NCBI GenBank assembly: GCA_013329865.1
Contig: DUJJ01000056.1
Span: 1-5,360, forward strand
DNA from: Candidatus Poseidoniaceae archaeon
GTDB lineage: Archaea; Thermoplasmatota; Poseidoniia; Poseidoniales; Poseidoniaceae
Direction: 5' to 3'
DNA: 5,360 nt
In this document: positions 1-5,360 of the stretch, one piece after another
Numbering within the stretch: position 1 is the stretch's first letter
Layout: every line of letters begins with the position of its first letter
Notes under the pieces: model-generated
What the model was told of the DNA's origin: nothing
Database searches by the model: none
What the model saw: only the letters and a program-made list of their open reading frames with translations
Program-made: the position numbers and the translations under genes

Positions 1-921
1 ATCCAAACCCGTATCAGCAATAGCAATCATCTCGCCTGAGCCATCCAGAGTAAAGGTCGCATCATTTTCTACGGAGACAACCCCCGAAATTGCCCTTACC
101 ACAGCGTTGTGGACCGTCATTTCAGCAACTGGCTCGATCCACACTACACGGCCGTCAAATGCTGCGTTAAATATAAAATCTGAACCCTCATTTATGGAAA
201 CCTGACAGAGTGTTATACCACACCATGCGGTTGATGCGCCGAAATTAATCAAATCTCGAGATAATTCAGCGTAACCTCCAACTGCTAAATCACTGGCTGG
301 GATGACTGCCAATTTGTCGTGACTGTTTGTGGCTAGCAAATCTGGGTGTATTCGATATCCGGGTTGTAAATCAGCAAGCCATCTAACTTGTTCAGGGTCG
401 TCTAATTTGGCTAATGATGCGGACAAATCTGGTAAGACTCTAATCACAAAATTTCCGTCACCTAATACATCTAATATGTTCACATTACCCATACTCTGTA
501 AATTGTATAGCCAGGTATAATCATTGCTTCTCAACTGAATAAATTTCATACCAGTCTGTTCAAAATCTGCCGAATATTGCAATTTTGCTGGGATTTGTGG
601 TGGTGCTTCGCTGATTGGATTAAACGAACCATGAGCAAGCGTGAATTGACCGCTTAGGTCTTTCAAAGGGTAGCCGTTAACTCCTTTGCTCGACGCCGCA
701 AACCAATTTGGGTCGAGGCTTTCCTGCTGAAATATATTCTGGCCACCGTCAGAAAATTCAGCTTCATGGTCTGGGGTCAAAAATTCGCTGTGGGTGAGTG
801 GAGAAAATGATATTCCGAGGATGAGAACTACTCCAAAAATGAGTTGCCTCGGCTGCAGCATAATTCGGGGAAATCCGTTGGGTTTTTGAAAACAACCGTC
901 AATTGTGGGAAAATTGCTCAT
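1..921 (-). CDS. Secreted subtilisin-family (S8, KP-43-like) serine protease, 3' end missing
   Basis: The minus-strand frame is open from ATG 921-919 to the left edge (307 codons, no stop). The last residues read IAIADTGLD, the motif around the catalytic Asp of subtilases; that Asp is residue 303. Its form resembles the VAVADTGLD of KP-43-type proteases. The catalytic His and Ser would lie beyond the edge. Residues 21-45 look like a Sec signal peptide: Arg25, a hydrophobic core (LIFGVVLILG) and a likely cleavage near THS-E. Residues about 46-290 form a long prodomain with VRWLADLQPGYRIHPDL-type and VVWIEP elements, which I associate with propeptides of this group. Two cysteines (234, 239) could form a disulfide. 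The likely role is breakdown of external protein or peptide by an exported enzyme. The start overlaps the gap stop (ATGA). An internal ATG at 861-859 would remove 20 residues and put the signal peptide at the very N-terminus; neither start has a clear Shine-Dalgarno sequence. The family call is firm; the subfamily and the start are less so. Confidence 0.85.
   Translation of the reverse strand, partial: MSNFPTIDGCFQKPNGFPRIMLQPRQLIFGVVLILGISFSPLTHSEFLTPDHEAEFSDGGQNIFQQESLDPNWFAASSKGVNGYPLKDLSGQFTLAHGSFNPISEAPPQIPAKLQYSADFEQTGMKFIQLRSNDYTWLYNLQSMGNVNILDVLGDGNFVIRVLPDLSASLAKLDDPEQVRWLADLQPGYRIHPDLLATNSHDKLAVIPASDLAVGGYAELSRDLINFGASTAWCGITLCQVSINEGSDFIFNAAFDGRVVWIEPVAEMTVHNAVVRAISGVVSVENDATFTLDGSGEMIAIADTGLD
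918..921 (-). promoter_or_regulatory. ATGA stop/start overlap between gap and the protease gene
   Basis: On the minus strand the four bases ATGA hold both the protease start (ATG, 921-919) and the gap stop (TGA, 920-918). Such junctions usually mean one transcript with translational coupling or re-initiation. No Shine-Dalgarno-like sequence lies just upstream inside the end of gap, which fits coupling. If the real protease start is the internal ATG at 861, this overlap is coincidental. Confidence 0.5.
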
Positions 922-1958
922 AAAATGTTGTTGTATCTTGCGATTGCGTCATCGGTCTTAGCGACAGAGGCACGCCAATCGTCTTCGACACCCATGAGTG
1001 CTCTGATAGCATCAATATTTTCTGGAATTACATCCGATTCTTGATGTATTGCTTGGAAATAATACAGGGTATTACCTTCTAGTTTTACTCCATCCCGCCA
1101 GACGAAAATTTCATGCAAATCCCCCCATTTACGACCAATGTCTCGTGCATATTCCATGACCTCCGCGGTGGTGGTAATTCCTGTTTCTGCTCCACTCATC
1201 AGGATAATCCTTGGTTCCTGTGACCACATGTCAATGATTGATTCAGTGGTGAGATTGTGACCGTCAGGCAGTTGAGCAACTATGACATGAACATGCATTA
1301 TTGTGGTTGGGACAGCAACAGCCATCGAATTGATTGATATTTCTGGTTTGACGGTCATTACATCTGGACCATGGTGCGACGGCACTTTTAGGACCGGCTT
1401 AATGGCATTTATTGGTCCCTTGCTTGAATCACCGGGGTCTGCAGCCCGTCTTATCATTGTGCATTCGACTGACAAGGAGCCACAGTGATGGTAGAGTGGT
1501 ACTAGTGTCCTAGACAAACCAGTAGTGTTACAAGAAACTACGCGAGTGCCTTCTGCGTTAAGATTAGCTGAGTGATTGGCCGATGATGTATAGGACATAC
1601 CAGTTGTAGCATGCTTCTCACCACCTTGAAAAATCCACTTGATGCTTGCAGACTTATACTTAGCAAGATTGCTAGCACCAACTTTGCCGGGTGAACAATC
1701 AATCACAATATCTGCCACATTAAGCAGGTCACTTAGACCACCGTGACAGTCATATCCTGCCGCCGCAAAAGCATTGATTTTATCCGGTTCATCATAGGTG
1801 CAGTAAATCGGATAGCCTTTGCGCACCGCAAGATCGCAGCCAAATGCAGGTCTAGTTTTGGTTACACCAACAATTTCCATATCATCCTGCGCATCGACTG
1901 CATCAGCAACGCGCTTACCAATAGTTCCATATCCGTTAATTGCAACCTTTACTACCAT
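918..1958 (-). CDS. gap: Archaeal-type glyceraldehyde-3-phosphate dehydrogenase (type II GAPDH)
   Basis: This 346-residue protein is complete and has the usual length of archaeal GAPDH. It acts in the cytoplasm and interconverts glyceraldehyde 3-phosphate and 1,3-bisphosphoglycerate with NAD(P) and phosphate; in many archaea the enzyme serves mainly gluconeogenesis. The N-terminus VKVAINGYGTIGKRVADAV (residues 3-21) is the Rossmann dinucleotide-binding motif in its archaeal form. GVTKTRP (31-37) follows the second strand. SCNTTGLSR (142-150) carries the catalytic Cys143. IRRAADPGDSSKGPINAI (169-186) and PSHHGPDV (193-200) are archaeal signatures. PTTIMHVH (217-224) contains His222, which lines up with the catalytic His described for the Methanothermus fervidus enzyme. 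No key residue is missing. The ATG at 1958 is chosen because the Rossmann strand begins three residues later. A weak GTGAG (1966-1962) sits 3 nt upstream. The gene diverges from the one at 2060 and overlaps the downstream protease gene by 4 nt. Coenzyme preference cannot be settled by reading. Confidence 0.96.
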   Translation of the reverse strand: MVVKVAINGYGTIGKRVADAVDAQDDMEIVGVTKTRPAFGCDLAVRKGYPIYCTYDEPDKINAFAAAGYDCHGGLSDLLNVADIVIDCSPGKVGASNLAKYKSASIKWIFQGGEKHATTGMSYTSSANHSANLNAEGTRVVSCNTTGLSRTLVPLYHHCGSLSVECTMIRRAADPGDSSKGPINAIKPVLKVPSHHGPDVMTVKPEISINSMAVAVPTTIMHVHVIVAQLPDGHNLTTESIIDMWSQEPRIILMSGAETGITTTAEVMEYARDIGRKWGDLHEIFVWRDGVKLEGNTLYYFQAIHQESDVIPENIDAIRALMGVEDDWRASVAKTDDAIARYNNIL

Positions 1959-2059
1959 AGTCTCACAAAATAACGATGATAGAGAATATCTATTAACAAA
2001 TCGTATTGATTATTACTTTTGAAAAAGGGTCCCAGTCTTTTTACCAATAAGAAGAGTAT
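1959..2059. promoter_or_regulatory. Divergent promoter region between gap and the glutamate-synthase-like gene
   Basis: These 101 A+T-rich bases separate two head-to-head genes, so both transcripts should start here. For gap, the minus-strand sequence TTAATAGATATT (plus positions 1985-1996) is a plausible archaeal TATA box. Its centre lies about 32 nt before the ATG, which would give an almost leaderless mRNA. For the plus-strand gene the best A+T-rich candidate is around 2006-2016 (TTGATTATTAC); it is a poor match. No good Shine-Dalgarno sequence precedes ATG 2060. The existence of promoters here is inferred from gene orientation; the individual boxes are tentative. Confidence 0.5.
2022..2042. 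repeat. Short inverted repeat, AAAAAG...CTTTTT
   Basis: AAAAAG (2022-2027) is mirrored by CTTTTT (2037-2042) around a 9-nt centre that contains GGGTCCC. An adjacent CTTTTGAAAAAG (2016-2027) is also nearly self-complementary. Its place between the two divergent start codons would suit an operator, but arms of six mostly A/T bases can easily occur by chance in A+T-rich DNA. Confidence 0.25.
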
Positions 2060-3661
2060 ATGGTTATCCTACTACGACCGCACTTCATGGCGGATGCTCT
2101 TGATGTTGTGACACGGTCATTCAACATCAATAACAAACTAGGTCCCAAATTAGAAGCCGCAGCCGAGCAAAATGCAATACTAAGAATAGGCTGGACCAAC
2201 GCTGGCGACCCAGTACCAAAAAATGGCGAGTTAGGTCTATGCCCTGCTATTCCCGAAGGTGCAAAAATCAGGGCACTGGGGACACTTGGATCCTGGACCG
2301 CAGCGTTTGGTAAAGGCGGGACATTTACTATTCAGGGCGATGCTGGATCATTTCTTGGCGCTGCCAACAACGGTAATGTGATTACCTGCGAGCGTAGCGC
2401 CGGCAACTATGCTGGCTTTGCCATGGCTTCGGGAAAGATCTCTGTTTTGGACGGATGCGGTGATGACTTAGGCTCATGTATGAGTGGTGGGTTGATAGTT
2501 GTACGAGGCAATGCCGGACTGCGAGTTGGCGGTGGAATGAGCGGCGGAATTGTAGTAGTGGATGGTGATATTGGTAATGACCCTGGTGCAGGAATGACGG
2601 GCGGGAAAATAATAGTGAATGGTAGGTGTCCAAATCCACCAGACGGCGTTGTCTTGCGGCCAATAAGCGAAGCTGAGTTGGCCGACTTGAACAAAGACAT
2701 AAATGACGAAAATTTCCAAATCCCCAATGATTCCGTGTGTTTAGAAGCCAGTGATTTGTCCAATACACCAACCAAGGAAAGAGTGGTTTCTGCTGGTGAC
2801 TTATCGATGATTGGTTTGGTGCCAACAAATAACTCAAGAAACATGCCCTACGCTACCTGTGACACGGTCGCATTGCTCGGTGAGCGGTCCGAATCAAACA
2901 CCCCGATTGCGTTACCATTGCCGCTTTTCCCAGTAATTCAAGACGGTAATCTACTCGCCAATAACAAGAAAAATAATTCTTCAAAAGTGGTCGAAAATCA
3001 GCCGTTTATTGTCCATAATAATCCTCGTAACATAGATTTCCTGTCACTGCACATTGACAACCTTGTTCATGCCACAGATACTCTGTCGTCATGTGGTGGA
3101 GCGCTAATAGATATGACCGGTATGCCGAGTATGAATGCCGAGGAAATTGACGGCATGTTAGTTGCGATACGCTCGCTCCTTGGGCTTGAGAAACCATTCG
3201 GTTTTTCGGATGGTGTAGGGCGTATTGAGTCATTACATTCTTCTGCAGCATATCACAATTGTGATATTGCAGTTTGTGTTATCGAGGACGAAACTGGAAT
3301 TTCAGAAGCCGCCAGTCTGCCATTGATTGGTCGTAGCACAAAATCTAACCTTGCCAATACCTACACCGAATCAGGTGTTTCTATTGGTTTCTCAGCCAGT
3401 GCGGATGACTTAGCAAAACTATGTGCTGCGGGATTGAAATTTGTCTGTTGTTCTATTCCAGCAGATGACTACCAAATAATTGCTGATTGGCTATCAAACC
3501 TGCATGCCGAATTGTCTGAAACACTGCAAAGACTCGGTCTTGAGTCCATTGACGCTTTGAGTCGTCAAAACCTGCGCGCGTTGGATTATGAGACTGCCGC
3601 AGTAAGTGGGTTACGCCTGACGGGTTATGAGCGCCCGCTGCCTCACTGGTTTGCAAGGTAG
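2060..3661 (+). CDS. Glutamate-synthase-related protein: GXGXG beta-helix fused to a degenerate FMN-domain-like region
   Basis: A complete 533-residue protein. Residues about 60-190 form the GXGXG domain (GltB C-terminal domain/FwdC-like). Glycines 77, 96, 115, 134, 153 and 172 are each exactly 19 residues apart, and in the last five turns a second Gly follows four residues on, giving a right-handed beta-helix. RCPNPPDGVVLRPISEAE (189-206) is the usual archaeal end of this domain. Residues about 230-320 are a variable linker with the polar stretch NNKKNNSSK. Residues about 320-533 resemble the late part of the glutamate synthase FMN barrel: SADDLAKLCAAGLKFVCCSI (446-465) matches the strand-helix-strand near the barrel end, and LHAELSETLQRLGLESIDAL (481-500) matches the closing helix. 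The GGTGAAP-type motif and the spaced iron-sulfur cysteines of true GltB are not visible, so catalysis looks doubtful. Function is unknown; a scaffold or subunit role in an amidotransferase complex is possible. An in-frame ATG at 2087 (MADALD) could be the true start; neither has a good Shine-Dalgarno sequence. Likely co-transcribed with pheT. Confidence 0.8.
   Translation: MVILLRPHFMADALDVVTRSFNINNKLGPKLEAAAEQNAILRIGWTNAGDPVPKNGELGLCPAIPEGAKIRALGTLGSWTAAFGKGGTFTIQGDAGSFLGAANNGNVITCERSAGNYAGFAMASGKISVLDGCGDDLGSCMSGGLIVVRGNAGLRVGGGMSGGIVVVDGDIGNDPGAGMTGGKIIVNGRCPNPPDGVVLRPISEAELADLNKDINDENFQIPNDSVCLEASDLSNTPTKERVVSAGDLSMIGLVPTNNSRNMPYATCDTVALLGERSESNTPIALPLPLFPVIQDGNLLANNKKNNSSKVVENQPFIVHNNPRNIDFLSLHIDNLVHATDTLSSCGGALIDMTGMPSMNAEEIDGMLVAIRSLLGLEKPFGFSDGVGRIESLHSSAAYHNCDIAVCVIEDETGISEAASLPLIGRSTKSNLANTYTESGVSIGFSASADDLAKLCAAGLKFVCCSIPADDYQIIADWLSNLHAELSETLQRLGLESIDALSRQNLRALDYETAAVSGLRLTGYERPLPHWFAR
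2288..2630 (+). other. Tandem 19-residue (57-nt) GXGXG beta-helix turns
   Basis: Within the gene at 2060, six consecutive coils share one register: Gly at residues 77, 96, 115, 134, 153 and 172, with no insertion or deletion between them. Hydrophobic short strands (ISVL, LIVV, IVVV, KIIV) and SGG/TGG turns recur at fixed offsets in the later coils. This is protein-level repetition; the DNA copies have diverged, so it is not a recent duplication. Confidence 0.75.
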
Positions 3662-3665
3662 GTGA
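3660..3665 (+). promoter_or_regulatory. Shine-Dalgarno sequence of pheT
   Basis: AGGTGA lies 4 nt before ATG 3670 and matches the archaeal anti-Shine-Dalgarno core. It overlaps the TAG stop (3659-3661) of the upstream gene, so ribosomes ending there would stop on the pheT loading site. It is the clearest ribosome binding site in the window and supports both the start choice and co-transcription. Confidence 0.7.
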
Positions 3666-3669
3666 ATAA

Positions 3670-5360
3670 ATGCCAACTATATCAGTAGAACAGAACCTCA
3701 TCGCCAAGTTACTTGCGAAGCACGAGCTCGAACACAATGTAGCGCAAATAGCCGATGAGTTACCGCTGCTGGGGACTGACATTGACCGATGCGATAAGCA
3801 AATGCTTGACATTGAAATTTTCCCTAACCGGCCGGATCTACTGTCTGGTGAAACGTTGACTAGGGCAATTAGAAACTTCATACACCGTCAACCAGCACAA
3901 TCCACCATAGATACTGTTCCGGGTAAAATCACCCTTGTGGTCGAACCGCAACTTGCTCATATAAGACCGGTGATATTGGGTGCTGTTGTGCGTAATGTTG
4001 ACTATGCTTCAATGGGAATTAGTGCAGATGCATTCATTAAATCGCTAATGGACCACCAAGAAAAACTCCATTTCGCGTTGGGAAGAGGTCGCAAAAGAGC
4101 CTCAATTGGCGTGCATGATTTGACTAAATTATCTCCGCCATTTTCCGTTAAAGCAGTCAGTGGCAACACGAAATTTACGCCACTAGCAGCAACTGAACCT
4201 ATGTCGATAAGCCAAGTTTTGATGGAGCATCCAAAAGGTATTGATTATGCCCACCTTCTAGAAGGATTTGACAAATATCCCATCATAGTTGATGCTGCTA
4301 ATAATGTATTATCATTCCCGCCTATTATCAACGGCGACCACACAACCGTTACCGAAGACACAAGAGACTTTTTCATCGACGTAACCGGTTGGGATGCTCG
4401 AGCGTGTGAATCAGCTCTGATGTTGGTTGCCCTACAATTACAAGAGTATGGAGGCGTTATAGAAACTGTTGAGGTCACTGATTGTTTAGGGGTAACAAAC
4501 ACCTTGCCGAATGGCAGTGGTGTTCAACACAAATTAGCAACCTCCATGCTGAAGGGACTACTTGGTAGCGATTTGACCGATGATGATGTATCAATGGCAA
4601 TAAACAGGATGGGAGGAAAATTCGTTAGTCAAGAAAATGGCTTCATTACTATAGAAATGCCGCGCTGGCGCTTTGATATTTTGCACCCAGTAGATTTAAT
4701 CGAAGACATAGCGATTGGTCATGGCTATGAAGATCTTGGCGAAGACATTCCTCGCTCACCAATGACCGCAAGACCGCGTGAAGACGCAAACCTACTACGC
4801 AGAGTCGGGAATTCAATGCAAGGGATGGGAATGATGCAAATTCAATCACTGACGCTGTCAAATGATGAAGACCAGTTTAATTTGGTTCGTTGGAGTAATG
4901 TCGGTGAAGTCACTCGTATAACAAATCCAATAACCATCGACCACACCTTGCTTAGACAATATCTGTTGCCAGGCCTTATGAGATTACTTTCGACCAATCG
5001 CCACCATGATTTGCCACAGAGTGTCTATGAGGTGGGTACCGTTGTTCGAGATCATAAAAACTCAACTAGATTGGCGTTTATTACCGCTGAAAGAAGCGGC
5101 GGATTTGCGGCAGTTCGAGGAAGAATTCAAGCCTTTTTACGGGATATTGGTGCTAACGAATATGATATTTTACCCCTGCCAGATAACGAGGGGCCTTGGT
5201 TGCGTGGCAGAGCCGCCAAGGTGGTGATTGACGGCATGCACGTAGGCTGCTTTGGAGAGATAGACCCTCACATTGCAGAACACTTCGAACTGAATGGTCC
5301 ACTCAACGGTGCAGAATTTTCACTTGCAGAAATTGCAAAAGCAATACCAGACCCAGTGTA
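3670..5360 (+). CDS. pheT: Phenylalanyl-tRNA synthetase beta subunit, archaeal/eukaryotic type, cut at or within a few codons of its end
   Basis: This frame stays open for 563 codons to the right edge. PheT pairs with PheS in an alpha2-beta2 enzyme in the cytoplasm that charges tRNA-Phe; the beta chain binds tRNA and carries the editing site that removes misacylated Tyr. Visible marks, in order: IEIFPNRPDLLSGE (48-61) near the N-terminus; GRGRKRASIGVHDL (138-151) and INGDHTTVTEDT (220-231), both in the B3/B4 editing region; the B5 domain from about 277, ending in PRWRFDILHPVDLIEDIAIG (331-350); then the catalytic-like fold with NPITIDHTLLRQYLLPGL (419-436) and YEVG (453-456). There is no N-terminal EMAP/tRNA-binding domain, as expected for the archaeal form (about 550-570 residues). 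The last two bases are TA, so the next base could complete a stop (TAA or TAG); family length fits that, but it cannot be seen. The start is fixed by AGGTGA at 3660-3665. No pheS lies directly upstream. Confidence 0.95.
   Translation, partial: MPTISVEQNLIAKLLAKHELEHNVAQIADELPLLGTDIDRCDKQMLDIEIFPNRPDLLSGETLTRAIRNFIHRQPAQSTIDTVPGKITLVVEPQLAHIRPVILGAVVRNVDYASMGISADAFIKSLMDHQEKLHFALGRGRKRASIGVHDLTKLSPPFSVKAVSGNTKFTPLAATEPMSISQVLMEHPKGIDYAHLLEGFDKYPIIVDAANNVLSFPPIINGDHTTVTEDTRDFFIDVTGWDARACESALMLVALQLQEYGGVIETVEVTDCLGVTNTLPNGSGVQHKLATSMLKGLLGSDLTDDDVSMAINRMGGKFVSQENGFITIEMPRWRFDILHPVDLIEDIAIGHGYEDLGEDIPRSPMTARPREDANLLRRVGNSMQGMGMMQIQSLTLSNDEDQFNLVRWSNVGEVTRITNPITIDHTLLRQYLLPGLMRLLSTNRHHDLPQSVYEVGTVVRDHKNSTRLAFITAERSGGFAAVRGRIQAFLRDIGANEYDILPLPDNEGPWLRGRAAKVVIDGMHVGCFGEIDPHIAEHFELNGPLNGAEFSLAEIAKAIPDPV

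Noticed and set aside
329..520. Plus-strand open frame of 63 codons
   Set aside because: It is antisense to the protease prodomain, which is open and coherent over the whole stretch.
1743..2022. Two plus-strand open frames overlapping the 5' end of gap and entering the intergenic region
   Set aside because: They oppose the conserved Rossmann motif of GAPDH; no ribosome binding site or recognisable protein family.
2022..2042. Reading the AAAAAG/CTTTTT repeat as an intrinsic terminator
   Set aside because: It lies between two divergent starts, where no transcript is expected to end, and the stem is short and A/T-rich.
2382..2844. Overlapping minus-strand open frames of about 145-151 codons opposite the GXGXG domain
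   Set aside because: They are antisense to a strongly supported domain and arise from its Gly-rich periodic codons; their His/Pro/Ser-rich translations show no recognisable motif and they have no ribosome binding site.
3453..3881. Minus-strand open frame of 142 codons across the junction of the 2060 gene and pheT
   Set aside because: It is antisense to two well-supported coding regions and to the pheT Shine-Dalgarno; the Ser/Cys-rich translation looks like a shadow frame.
5006..5227. Plus-strand open frame of 73 codons inside pheT
   Set aside because: It is an out-of-frame shadow; the pheT frame here carries recognised motifs such as YEVG.

Overview
The window reads as a piece of an archaeal chromosome, most likely a marine planktonic euryarchaeon of the Poseidoniales (Marine Group II) or a relative. 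Three things point that way: the glyceraldehyde-3-phosphate dehydrogenase is the archaeal type, the phenylalanyl-tRNA synthetase beta chain is the archaeal/eukaryotic type, and one gene encodes a secreted KP-43-like subtilase of the kind common in those protein-degrading heterotrophs. Domain level (Archaea) is well supported. The group is an inference from gene content only.

Layout: two divergent gene pairs share one short intergenic region. On the minus strand, gap (918-1958) is followed by a subtilisin-family protease (921 to the left edge, 3' end missing). The protease ATG overlaps the gap stop codon in an ATGA junction. On the plus strand, a 533-residue glutamate-synthase-related protein (2060-3661) is followed 8 nt later by pheT (3670 to the right edge). 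pheT has a good Shine-Dalgarno sequence that overlaps the stop codon of the gene before it. The 101-nt divergent region (1959-2059) should hold both promoters. There are no tRNA or rRNA genes, no CRISPR array, no insertion sequence and no gene-free stretch over 300 bases.

Function: gap belongs to central carbon metabolism, pheT to translation, and the protease to extracellular protein breakdown. No shared pathway is apparent; the arrangement looks like compact archaeal packing. The least conventional gene is the one at 2060-3661. It has an N-terminal GXGXG beta-helix with an exact 19-residue period, fused to a C-terminal region that resembles the FMN domain of glutamate synthase but appears to lack its cofactor-binding motifs. 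That is the best candidate here for something under-described. I see no evidence of a new defence, mobile or RNA-based system.
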